In this document: piece after piece, positions 16,402 to 24,084 of the stretch
Position numbering within the stretch: the stretch's first letter is position 1
Layout: every line of letters starts with the position of its first letter
Source of the DNA: Streptomyces sp. DSM 15324
Lineage (GTDB): Bacteria > Actinomycetota > Actinomycetes > Streptomycetales > Streptomycetaceae
Assembly: GCF_001514285.1 (NCBI RefSeq)
Contig: NZ_KQ949035.1
Coordinates: forward strand, 62,001-126,000
DNA length: 64,000 bases
Direction of reading: 5' to 3'
Notes under the pieces: generated by a model
The model's input: only the letters and a program-made list of their open reading frames with translations
Databases searched by the model: none
Told to the model about the DNA's origin: nothing
Program-made: the position numbers and the translations under genes

Positions 16402-17472
16402 ATGACGACGGCGGCGGGCGCGGACGCCGACGGAGACAGACACACCGCCGCCGACGCGGTGGGAGTGGCCGTGCTCGGCGCCTGCGCCGCGTGGTCGCTG
16501 GTCAGCGCGGCCGTGCACGGCGGCCGCCCCGAGGGAGTCCTGCTCGCGGTGCTGGCCGTCGCGGCCGGCTACGCCACGGGGCGGATCTGCGGAGTGCTGC
16601 TGCCGGTGGCCGCGCCCGGTGCCGCGGCGCTGGCCGGGCTCACCCTGAGCGTGGCACTGCCCCGGCTGGCGCCGGGACCGGAGACCGCCTCACCGCTGGG
16701 CCACGCGGGTGCCACCGCCGCGGTGCTCTCACTCTCGGCGGGCGCCGCGTGCTGCGCCGCCTGGGCGACGCCGGTGCCGCTGCTACGGCTCGCCCTGCGG
16801 CTGTCGGCCTGCGGTGCGATGGTGGCGGGAGCCGCGCTGGGCTCGGTCGCGGCGGTCGTGACGTGCGGTGGTGTCCTGCTGTGCTCCCTGGCCGCGGGGC
16901 GGATGCGCCACCGGGGTGCGGCCCTCGCCGGTCTCGCCGTCGCCACGGCCGCGGTGACCGGCCTGACCTGGGCGGTCGCCGGTGATGTGCTGCCCTCGGG
17001 CCTCGGCTCGTCGCTGGCGGACCAGCTCACACCGCGCCGGGTCGCCCTCTGGCGTGACGCGCTGCACCTGGCCCACGGCAACGCGGGGCTCGGTGTGGGG
17101 CCCGGCCGCTTCGGGGAGCTGAGCACCGCGGCGGCGCAGTCGGCGCTGCCCGACGGCAAGCCGCACTCGGCGCCTCTGCAACTGGCGGCGGAACAGGGTG
17201 TCGTAGGGGTGCTGCTCCTCGCGGCGGCGTACTGCTGGGTGCTGTTCGCGCTGGGGCGCGCGCCTCGTCCGACGCCGGTCGTCCTCACGGCGGGCGCCGC
17301 GCTCACCGCCGTCGCGGCGCTCTCCGCCCTCGGCAACGCGCTGAGCTTCACGACGGTGTCGGTCGGTGCCGGCCTCCTGGCGGGCCTGGCGACGGCCCGG
17401 CCGCTGGCGGACGAGCCGGTGTCCGGGCCGTCGGCCGGATCGCGCAGGGAACGCGACCGTCCCGTCGTCTGA
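16402..17472 (+). CDS. O-antigen-ligase-like membrane protein
   Basis: A 356-residue polytopic membrane protein with about nine to ten hydrophobic segments and the Wzy_C/O-antigen ligase signature in its second half: GNAGLGVGPGRFGELS, then HSAPLQLAAEQGVVGVLLLA. Such enzymes polymerise or ligate lipid-linked glycans at the outer face of the membrane. In actinomycetes without O-antigen the acceptor is probably a cell-wall or secreted polymer. The C-terminus is a short basic tail. I chose ATG 16402; GTG 16378 in the same frame also has a G-rich ribosome binding site and would add eight residues. No glycan-synthesis gene cluster surrounds it. Confidence 0.75.
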   Translation: MTTAAGADADGDRHTAADAVGVAVLGACAAWSLVSAAVHGGRPEGVLLAVLAVAAGYATGRICGVLLPVAAPGAAALAGLTLSVALPRLAPGPETASPLGHAGATAAVLSLSAGAACCAAWATPVPLLRLALRLSACGAMVAGAALGSVAAVVTCGGVLLCSLAAGRMRHRGAALAGLAVATAAVTGLTWAVAGDVLPSGLGSSLADQLTPRRVALWRDALHLAHGNAGLGVGPGRFGELSTAAAQSALPDGKPHSAPLQLAAEQGVVGVLLLAAAYCWVLFALGRAPRPTPVVLTAGAALTAVAALSALGNALSFTTVSVGAGLLAGLATARPLADEPVSGPSAGSRRERDRPVV

Positions 17473-17482
17473 CGTCCGGGAC
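17459..17482. terminator. Weak hairpin between convergent genes
   Basis: GTCCCG and CGGGAC can pair across the stop codon of the ligase-like gene, with a 12-nt loop. It is positioned for termination between this gene and the convergent membrane protein but is short. Confidence 0.3.
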
Positions 17483-17490
17483 AGTGGGGG

Positions 17491-18060
17491 TCACAGGGCC
17501 GGGCCGGGCGTCTTCGGCCGCAGCCGGGCCCGGATCGCCTCCACGGCGGATTCGGCCTCGTCGACGGTGATCGTGAACGTATGGCCGTCCCACAGCCGCA
17601 GCACCACGCCCTCGCCCCGGCGTACGACGACGGCGGTGCCCTTCTCCGGGCGCCAGCGGTAGCCCCAGCCTCCCCAGTGGCGCGGGGTGACGCAGGGGTC
17701 GAATTCGGCGCCCGCGACGTGCGAGAGCGGGATCCGGCGGCGGGGCAGGCCGATGTGGCCGCACCGCACCTCCAGCACGTCCTGGTCGAGTCTGAGGTCG
17801 ACGTGGACGAAGGCGAGGGTACCGAAGAGGACCAGCAGTCCGGCCGCGATGCAGCCCACGACGGACATGACGAGGGGGATGGTGCCGGACGTCCAGGCGG
17901 AGTCGACGGCGAGTTCGATGCCGAGCGCCATGCAGGCGGCGCCGACCAGCGCGAGCAGCCACTGGAACCGGTTGGTGGCCCGGCCGGTCCAGACATCCGG
18001 ATGCGGGGTGTCCCCGCCCGCGCCCGGGGGGTGAACGTGGGAGTGGTCCCTCATATACAT
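17491..18060 (-). CDS. Membrane protein with PH-like domain
   Basis: A 189-residue protein. Two transmembrane helices (about residues 33-53 and 62-85) are followed by a C-terminal cytosolic domain of the bacterial PH type: VDLRLDQDVLEVRCGHIG, RIPLSHVAGAEFDPCVT, GTAVVVRRGEGVVLRLWDG and a final helix AVEAIRARLRP. This is a common actinobacterial family of unknown role. The start region is ambiguous: ATG 18060 and ATG 18054 both lie inside the palindrome CCTCAT-ATAC-ATGAGG (18049-18064), and there is no clear ribosome binding site. Confidence 0.78.
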   Translation of the reverse strand: MYMRDHSHVHPPGAGGDTPHPDVWTGRATNRFQWLLALVGAACMALGIELAVDSAWTSGTIPLVMSVVGCIAAGLLVLFGTLAFVHVDLRLDQDVLEVRCGHIGLPRRRIPLSHVAGAEFDPCVTPRHWGGWGYRWRPEKGTAVVVRRGEGVVLRLWDGHTFTITVDEAESAVEAIRARLRPKTPGPAL

Positions 18061-18167
18061 GAGGTTACCCAGGTTTCCCTGCGCTGGTAGGGCGTCGCAC
18101 AGGGTGACGGCGCCGACGGGCGGCGCGTGGGACGCGGGACTGGGGCCTCAGCGCCGGTGACCGCCGG

Positions 18168-18953
18168 TCACGGTGCCGGAGTGACGCTCTGGAGCAGCCG
18201 GCCCTCCGGGTAGGCGAGGGCGGCCTGCGGGAGGCCGCCCTCGCGGCCGCTGAGCAGAACGGTCACGGAGCCGAGGCCGGTCGCTCCGGGCTCGGGCGGG
18301 GCTCCGAGGCGGCGCAGGGCCTGTGCGGCGACGGCACCGGCCGAGCCGTGCAGGGCGAGGGGCGGCCGGCCGGGGCGCTGGACCGCGGCGCGGATGCGGT
18401 CGGCGACCAGTTCGTAGTGGGTGCAGCCCAGGACGACGGTGGTGACGTCCTCGGGCGTGAGGGCGGCGGCCGCTGCGACGGCGGACGCGATCGCCGTCTC
18501 GTCCGCGTGTTCGACGGCCTCGGCGAGGCCCCAGCAGGGGACCTCGGCCACGTCGACCCCGCCGGCGAAGTCCTCGATCAGACCGCGCTGGTAGGGGCTG
18601 CCGGTGGTGGCCGGGGTGGCCCAGATGGCGACCGGGCCGCCGCCGGCCGCGGCCGGCTTGATCGCGGGGACGGTGCCGATGACCGGGATGCCCGGTTCGA
18701 GAAGGGCGCGCAGGGCGGGCAGGGCGTGCACGGTCGCGGTGTTGCAGCCGACGATCAGGGCGTCGGGGCGGTGGGCGGCTGCGGCCTCGGCGACGGCCAC
18801 CGCGCGCGCGGTGAGGTCCTGCGGGGTACGCGGGCCCCAGGGCATGCCGTCGGGGTCGAGGGAGAGCACGAGATCGGCGTCGGGTCGCAGACGCCGTACC
18901 GCGGCGGTGGCCGCCAGCAGCCCGATTCCGGAGTCCATGAGCGCGATCTTCAC
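18168..18953 (-). CDS. Aspartate/glutamate racemase family protein (MurI-like)
   Basis: A 261-residue enzyme of the glutamate racemase fold. The two catalytic cysteines are present: C70 in LIVGCNTATVHALP and C177 in VVLGCTHYELVADR. The N-terminal substrate loop reads MDSGIGLL (D7, S8). Usual MurI proteins have DSGxGGL and xPYG; here the second Gly is Leu and the Tyr position is Trp (MPWG), so this may be a paralogue with altered specificity rather than the essential cell-wall racemase. It would convert L- to D-glutamate, or act on a related amino acid. ATG 18953 is divergent from the glycosyltransferase, with 57 bp between them. Confidence 0.82.
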   Translation of the reverse strand: MKIALMDSGIGLLAATAAVRRLRPDADLVLSLDPDGMPWGPRTPQDLTARAVAVAEAAAAHRPDALIVGCNTATVHALPALRALLEPGIPVIGTVPAIKPAAAGGGPVAIWATPATTGSPYQRGLIEDFAGGVDVAEVPCWGLAEAVEHADETAIASAVAAAAALTPEDVTTVVLGCTHYELVADRIRAAVQRPGRPPLALHGSAGAVAAQALRRLGAPPEPGATGLGSVTVLLSGREGGLPQAALAYPEGRLLQSVTPAP

Positions 18954-19010
18954 CCGGCCACCATAGACGATGTGCTCCTACGGACCGGCGGGGTGGGGCA
19001 CACTGCGCGG

Positions 19011-20186
19011 GTGAGCGCCGTCGTGTGGATCGCCGCCGTGTCCCTGGCCGCCTGGGTGTGGCTGTCGCTCTGTCAGGGCTTCTTCTGGCGCACGGACGTC
19101 AGGCTGCCGCCCCGGCGCGAGCCGCGGGAGTGGCCGCGGGTGTGTGTGGTCGTCCCGGCGCGTGACGAGGCGGCGGTCCTGCCCGCCAGCCTGCCGACGC
19201 TGCTCGCCCAGGACTACCCGGGGCACGCCGAGGTGTTCCTCGTCGACGACGGCAGCTCGGACGGCACCGGGCACCTCGCGCGGGAACTCGCGCGGCGGCA
19301 CGGCGGGCTGCCGCTGACCGTCGCCTCGCCGGGTGAACCGCCGGCGGGGTGGACGGGGAAGCTGTGGGCGGTGCGGCACGGCATCGCGCTGGCACGCGCG
19401 CGTGGGCCGGAGTATCTGCTGCTGACGGACGCCGACATCGCGCACGCGCCGGACAGCCTGCGGGAGCTGGTGGCGGCGGCGCGCACCGGGGGCTTCGACG
19501 TCGTGTCGCAGATGGCGCGGCTGCGGGTGGAGAGCCTGTGGGAGCGGCTGGTGGTGCCGGCGTTCGTCTACTTCTTCGCCCAGCTGTATCCGTTCCGCCG
19601 GATCGGGCGGCGCGGGGGGCGGACGGCGGCAGCGGCGGGCGGGTGTGTGCTGCTGCGCGCCGAGGCGGCCGAGCGGGCTCGGATCCCGGACTCCATCCGT
19701 CACGCGGTCATCGACGACGTGGCGCTCGCGCGCGCGGTGAAGCGCACGGGGGGCCGGATCTGGCTGGGGCTGGCCGAGCGGGTGGACAGCGTGCGCCCCT
19801 ATCCGGGGCTGCACGACCTGTGGCGGATGGTCTCGCGCAGCGCCTACGCGCAACTGCGGCACAGTCCCCTGCTGCTGGGCGGTACGGTGCTCGGCCTGGT
19901 ACTGGTGTACCTGGTGCCGCCGCTGGCCCTGGCCGTCGGGTGGGCGGCCGGCGACCCGGCCGCCGCGCTGCTCGGCGGGCTTGCGTGGCTGGTGATGACG
20001 GGGACGTACCTGCCGATGCTCCGTTATTACCGTCAGCCCTGGTGGCTGGCGCCGCTGCTGCCGTTCACCGCGTTCCTGTACCTGCTGATGACGGTGGACT
20101 CCGCCGTGCAGCACCACCGGGGGCGGGGCGCGGCCTGGAAGGGGCGCACCTACGCCCGTCCGGACACCGTGACCGACGAGGGCTGA
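19011..20186 (+). CDS. Glycosyltransferase family 2, HpnB-like
   Basis: A 391-residue membrane GT2 enzyme. After one N-terminal helix the GT-A core shows CVVVPARDEAAVLPASL, VFLVDDGSSDGT, PPAGWTGKLWAVRHG, YLLLTDADIAHAPDSL (the DxD), RTAAAAGGCVLLRAEA and HAVIDDVALARAVKRTGG. Then LWRMVSRSAYAQLRHSPLLL precedes about three helices. The order and wording match hopene-associated glycosyltransferases (HpnB). No squalene-hopene cyclase or other hopanoid gene is in the window, so the acceptor could be a different lipid. GTG 19011 lacks a ribosome binding site; CACACT about 7 nt upstream suggests a leaderless message. Confidence 0.85.
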   Translation: MSAVVWIAAVSLAAWVWLSLCQGFFWRTDVRLPPRREPREWPRVCVVVPARDEAAVLPASLPTLLAQDYPGHAEVFLVDDGSSDGTGHLARELARRHGGLPLTVASPGEPPAGWTGKLWAVRHGIALARARGPEYLLLTDADIAHAPDSLRELVAAARTGGFDVVSQMARLRVESLWERLVVPAFVYFFAQLYPFRRIGRRGGRTAAAAGGCVLLRAEAAERARIPDSIRHAVIDDVALARAVKRTGGRIWLGLAERVDSVRPYPGLHDLWRMVSRSAYAQLRHSPLLLGGTVLGLVLVYLVPPLALAVGWAAGDPAAALLGGLAWLVMTGTYLPMLRYYRQPWWLAPLLPFTAFLYLLMTVDSAVQHHRGRGAAWKGRTYARPDTVTDEG

Positions 20187-20201
20187 ACCGCCGGGAAGGG
20201 G

Positions 20202-21590
20202 TCATTTGCGGCCAGGTGTCCAGTTCATGCCCCAGTTGTAGACGCGGTCGACGGTCCGCTGCGGGCTGACCCCCCGCTCGGGCACGAGGTAGCGGGCCTC
20301 GCGCTGGACGATCAGGTCGCCGCCCTGTTGCGTGATCAGCGCGAGCGCGCACACGGTCGAGGGAACGGTGCACTCGTCGAGGGCGAAGTCGACCGGGGCG
20401 CCGAACTGGGGCAGCAGCGTGACCGTCGCGTGCAGGTCCGCGAAGGAGCGTGCTCCTTCGTAGATGGTGACGAAGACGAGGATGCGCCGGAAGTCGTTCC
20501 TGTGGTCGAGGTTGATCGTGAGGTTCTCGCCGTCGGCGACGGCCCCGGTGCGGTCGTCGCCGTCGAGGTGGATGTACGGCGGCTGGTGCAGCGCTCCGAA
20601 GGCGTTGCCGAGGGCCTGCACGACCCCCTTGCGGCCGTCGGTCAGCTCGAACAGGGCGCACAGGTCGAGGTCGAGGTCGTTGTGCAGGGCGACGGCCCGC
20701 CCGCGCTTGCTGCCCCAGCCCGAGAACTGCCTGCGCACCTCCCAGTTGAGGTTGACGCGCATGACCCCAGAGGTGCCGCCCTGTTTGCTCAGGGACACGG
20801 CGGGGGCGGCCTTGGTGAGCGTCACCTTGGTCAGCCGGACGGGGGCGGCGGGCGGGGCGGGCGGCGGCGGAGTCTGGTGGACGGGCGGGGGCACGGTGAC
20901 CGGCAGCGCGGGCAGGGTCGGCTGGGCGGCCGGGGGCGGCGGGGGCGTGGCCGTGAGCGGCGGGGACGGCGGCTGAGGAGGGGACCAGGACTGAGGCGTG
21001 GACGGGGGCTGAGGCGTGGCCAGGGGCTGAGGAGAGGACGGCGGCTGAGGAGGGGCCGCGTGCTGCGGCTCGTCGACGGTGATGCCGAAGTCCGTGGCCA
21101 GTCCCTCCAGGCCGGTCGCGTACCCCTGCCCGACGGCACGGAACTTCCAGGCACCCTGGCGGCGGTAGAACTCACCCAGCACGAAGGCGGTTTCGACCGT
21201 GGCGCCGGTGCTGTCGAACCGTGCGGCTACGGTGCCCAGCGCCGCGTCCCGCACCTCGATGTAGAGGTCGGGCAGCCGCGCGAAGCTGCCGCCGTCGGCG
21301 GATGCGGCCAGCACGACGGTCTCGATCGAGGGCTCCACGCGCGCGAGGTCGACGAGCAGGACGTCGGTCACCCGGCCGCCGGCGGTGCTCTTGCCCTCGT
21401 GGCGGACCGCTCCGGAGGAGTGGGCCGGCTGGTTGTAGAAGACGAAGTCGGAGTCGGACCGCACCTTCCCGCCCACCAGCAGCAGCGCCGAGGCGTCCGC
21501 GTCGGGCACCCCGGGCCCCGAGCGCCAGCCCAGCTCGACCCGTAGCGCCGTGGTCGGCACCGGGGTGTTGGAACCCTTCGGCATCGACAT
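20202..21590 (-). CDS. TerD-TerA fusion, tellurite/stress-resistance family
   Basis: A 462-residue protein with two related domains. Residues 1-175 form a TerD domain (calcium-binding wording SALLLVGGKVRSDSDFVFYN, VDLARVEPSIETVVLAAS, GEFYRRQGAWKFRAVGQGY). Residues 176-275 form a long Pro/Gln/Ser linker built from PQPPSxPQ-like repeats. Residues 275-462 form a TerA-like domain (VSLSKQGG, VNLNWEV, DLDLDLCALFELTDGRKG, LTINLDHRNDFRRILVFVTIYEG). Ter proteins bind calcium and act in stress, phage and tellurite tolerance and in development. ATG 21590 follows a G-rich Shine-Dalgarno. Other ter genes are not adjacent, so it is an isolated copy. Confidence 0.9.
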   Translation of the reverse strand: MSMPKGSNTPVPTTALRVELGWRSGPGVPDADASALLLVGGKVRSDSDFVFYNQPAHSSGAVRHEGKSTAGGRVTDVLLVDLARVEPSIETVVLAASADGGSFARLPDLYIEVRDAALGTVAARFDSTGATVETAFVLGEFYRRQGAWKFRAVGQGYATGLEGLATDFGITVDEPQHAAPPQPPSSPQPLATPQPPSTPQSWSPPQPPSPPLTATPPPPPAAQPTLPALPVTVPPPVHQTPPPPAPPAAPVRLTKVTLTKAAPAVSLSKQGGTSGVMRVNLNWEVRRQFSGWGSKRGRAVALHNDLDLDLCALFELTDGRKGVVQALGNAFGALHQPPYIHLDGDDRTGAVADGENLTINLDHRNDFRRILVFVTIYEGARSFADLHATVTLLPQFGAPVDFALDECTVPSTVCALALITQQGGDLIVQREARYLVPERGVSPQRTVDRVYNWGMNWTPGRK

Positions 21591-21868
21591 GTCCGCCCCC
21601 CTCGACCTCCGCTGCGCCGGGCCGTGTGCCGGCGCCTCTCGTCTGTCTACCCGGTCAACTTATTCGGCGGGACGGCGCAGGCCCAGGAAAGGCACCGGAA
21701 CGACCCCGCCCGACCCGTCGGTAACCCGCCCGGAACTCGGCTTTTACACGATCAGAGGCCTGCCTGGCGCCCCTTTTTCCCATGTTCGCTCGCATTGGGG
21801 ATCCGACGGCACTGCCGACACGGAAATCAACCCTCTTATCGGTCTCCCCAACCAGCACATCGTGGGCT

Positions 21869-21874
21869 TAACTT
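21869..21874 (+). promoter_or_regulatory. -10 element of the DUF6643 gene (leaderless start)
   Basis: TAACTT ends 6 nt before ATG 21881. There is no Shine-Dalgarno sequence before either ATG 21875 or 21881. This favours a leaderless message beginning at 21881. The 290-bp region between here and the TerD-TerA gene has several A/T-rich patches (for example near 21740 and 21830) but no gene that I can see. Confidence 0.45.
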
Positions 21875-21880
21875 ATGGCC

Positions 21881-22321
21881 ATGACCTCCCCCCGCTCCAC
21901 CTATGGCGGCTACTACTCCGCCTTCCCGGACACCCCGATCTACGACTCGCTCGTGGCCGAGCGAGGCACCCCGCAGATCGCCCCGATCCGGGTCCCCGCC
22001 GCCTACGACACGCCGAGCAGCAGCAACCTGCCCGCGCTGCCGTCGGCACTGCCCGCCCTCCCGGCGGGCCCGTCGCAGGCGTCGTACGGCTACCCGCAGG
22101 CGCAGCAGCCCTCGCCGCTCCAGCAGGCGCCCGCGGCGTACATCCCGCCGCAGGCCGCCGCGCCCCGCGGTTACCCGGGTCCGCAGATGCCGCAGATGGC
22201 CCAGCAGCCGCGCCCGGCGGCGACCGGGATGGGCTACGAGGCCATGCGCCCCGCCGCTCCCCGGCCGGCCACGCCGCAGTACCAGGACCCGTACAACAAC
22301 CAGCAGTACCGCGGCTACTGA
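21881..22321 (+). CDS. DUF6643 family protein
   Basis: A 146-residue, low-complexity protein characteristic of Streptomyces. It opens MTSPRSTYGGYYSAFPDTPI and YDSLVAERGTPQIAPIRVP, then becomes rich in Pro, Gln, Ala and Tyr (YPQAQQPSPLQQAP, PQMPQMAQQP) and ends YNNQQYRGY. No fold, signal peptide or membrane segment is visible, and it is probably disordered. The function is unknown. The strict conservation of its N-terminal 40 residues in the genus is from general knowledge. The start at 21881 rests on the -10 position; ATG 21875 is the alternative. It is followed 40 bp later by a MOSC gene on the same strand. Confidence 0.82.
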   Translation: MTSPRSTYGGYYSAFPDTPIYDSLVAERGTPQIAPIRVPAAYDTPSSSNLPALPSALPALPAGPSQASYGYPQAQQPSPLQQAPAAYIPPQAAAPRGYPGPQMPQMAQQPRPAATGMGYEAMRPAAPRPATPQYQDPYNNQQYRGY

Positions 22322-22361
22322 TCCGCCCGGGGTCGCCCCGCCCGCCTGGCAGGATGACCTC

Positions 22362-23183
22362 ATGCGGAACGCGCACCTGCTGTCCATCCATCGGTATCCG
22401 GTCAAGGCGTGCCGGGGCCAGGCGCCCCGGGAGGCCGTCGTGGAGCCCTGGGGGCTGGCCGGAGACCGACGCTGGGCGCTGATCGACGACGGGGGAAAGG
22501 TCGTCACGCAACGCCAACAGCCGCGCCTGGCACGGGTCGCCGCCGCACTCGTGCCCGGCGGCGTCCGGCTGTCCGCGCCCGGCCTGGAGCCGCTGACCGT
22601 GGCGGTGCCCGAGCCGATGGATCCGGTCACGCTGGAGATCTTCCGGGACAAGGTGGAGGGGGTCCTCGCCGACGCCGAGGCGCATGCCTGGTGCAGCGCG
22701 TATCTCGGCGTCGGCGTCCGCCTGGTCCACATGGACGATCCCGCGACCCGTCGGCCCGTCGATCCCGCGTACGCGCTGCCCGGCGAGACCGTCAGCTTCG
22801 CCGACGGCTATCCGCTGCTCCTCATCACGGTCGCCTCGCTCGACGCCCTCAACACGCTGATCGCCGAGGGCGACCACGCCGCCGAGGGTCCGCTGCCGAT
22901 GGACCGTTTCCGGCCGAACCTGGTCGTGTCGGGCACCGAGCCCTGGGCCGAGGACGGCTGGTCACGGGTGGAGATCGGCGAGGTCGCCTTCCGGATCGCC
23001 AAAGCCTGCGGACGGTGTGTCGTCACCACCACCGACCAGCGCACCGCCGGACGCGGCCGGGAACCCCTGCACACCCTCGGCCGGCACCGCCGGATCGACG
23101 GCAGGCTCGTGTTCGGCCAGAACCTGGTCCCCCTCGGCCGCGGCACCGTCCGGATCGGCGACCCGGTCCGGGTGACCGGCTGA
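22362..23183 (+). CDS. MOSC domain-containing protein (YcbX/mARC-like)
   Basis: A 273-residue protein. The N-terminal MOSC_N beta-barrel (residues 1-110) shows LLSIHRYPVKACRGQAP and GLAGDRRWALIDDGGKVVTQRQ. The MOSC domain (115-270) shows YPLLLITVASLDALN, DRFRPNLVVSGTEPWAEDGW, and the molybdenum-cofactor Cys in AKACGRCVVTTTDQRT. These proteins bind sulphurated molybdenum cofactor and reduce N-hydroxylated compounds, or deliver sulphur. Start ATG 22362 has AGGATG 6-8 nt upstream. The molybdenum hydroxylase lies 9 kb away, and co-regulation is not evident. Confidence 0.9.
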   Translation: MRNAHLLSIHRYPVKACRGQAPREAVVEPWGLAGDRRWALIDDGGKVVTQRQQPRLARVAAALVPGGVRLSAPGLEPLTVAVPEPMDPVTLEIFRDKVEGVLADAEAHAWCSAYLGVGVRLVHMDDPATRRPVDPAYALPGETVSFADGYPLLLITVASLDALNTLIAEGDHAAEGPLPMDRFRPNLVVSGTEPWAEDGWSRVEIGEVAFRIAKACGRCVVTTTDQRTAGRGREPLHTLGRHRRIDGRLVFGQNLVPLGRGTVRIGDPVRVTG

Positions 23184-23363
23184 ATCCGGCCGCGCTGCGC
23201 ACCGCCTCGACCGCGGGAACCTCCACCGGGTGCCGACGCGTTGGGCTTTCGTGAGAAGTCCATGAGAGGTCCGGGCGTGGGTGATTTCGCTCTCTCTTCA
23301 CCCGGGTTCCCGCGTGGACGGCTCCGGCGGGGGTTATCACGGAGCGGGAAGGGGGTGCGGACG

Positions 23364-23969
23364 GTGCGAGCGATCGGTGGAATCTGGCGCTGGCGGCACA
23401 ATCCGCTGCGCCGCGGGACGGATCTGGTCGAGGCCTGGGTGGCGCTGTCGGCGCTGCTGCTGATCCTGCTCGTGGCGCCCGTCGTGGGCTCCCTGATCGG
23501 CGCGGTCGCCCAGGACTCCCTGCAACAGACGGTCCGTGAGCAGCGCCGGGCCCGGCACGAGATCACGGCCACGGTCGTGCGCGGGGAGGGCTCCTCGCCG
23601 CTGGAGGCCGATCCCGAGGCCGCCTCCGGGCGGGAGGCGCGCAGCCGGGTCCTCGCCGCCTGGACCGCGCCGGACGGCACCCACCGGCACGGCACGGTGC
23701 TGGCCGCCCTGAAGACCCCGCACCGCGGCGACCACTTCGCGATATGGACGGACACGCGGGGCACCCTCGTGGCCCGGCCGCTGGACTCCGCCACCGCGAC
23801 GACACACGCGGTGCTGGCCGGATTCGGCGCGTCCCTGCTGACGGCCGGCGCGGTCGAGGGCGGCCGACGGCTGATCCTCTGGCGCATGGTCCGCCGCCGG
23901 TACGCCCGCTGGGACCAGGCGTGGGACCGCGCGGGCCCGGACTGGGGCCGTACAGGTACCGGTAGCTGA
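23364..23969 (+). CDS. Membrane protein of the Rv1733c-like family
   Basis: A 201-residue protein with two transmembrane helices near its ends: WVALSALLLILLVAPVVGS at about residues 24-45 and HAVLAGFGASLLTAGAV at about 150-170. Between them is an extracytoplasmic segment of about 100 residues (EITATVVRGEGSSPLEAD, VLAAWTAPDGTHRHGTVLA, FAIWTDTRGTLVARPLD). This is the layout of the Rv1733c-type family, which is abundant in Streptomyces; the role is unknown. I chose GTG 23364 (MRAIGGIWRWRHNPLRR); GTG 23355 is the alternative. It lies about 180 bp downstream of the MOSC gene on the same strand. Confidence 0.8.
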   Translation: MRAIGGIWRWRHNPLRRGTDLVEAWVALSALLLILLVAPVVGSLIGAVAQDSLQQTVREQRRARHEITATVVRGEGSSPLEADPEAASGREARSRVLAAWTAPDGTHRHGTVLAALKTPHRGDHFAIWTDTRGTLVARPLDSATATTHAVLAGFGASLLTAGAVEGGRRLILWRMVRRRYARWDQAWDRAGPDWGRTGTGS

Positions 23970-24084
23970 CGTCGTTCGGTCAGTGGTCAACCCACCGCCC
24001 GCGCGCACGCTACGGTGGTCCGGCCGGATGATGCATGATTCGGCATCAAACCCGCGTACGACGAGGTGGGGGCACAACAACGCC

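Noticed and set aside
20202..22321. A full tellurite-resistance (ter) island
   Set aside because: Only one TerD-TerA fusion is present. The neighbouring genes are not terB, terC, terF or terZ-like.
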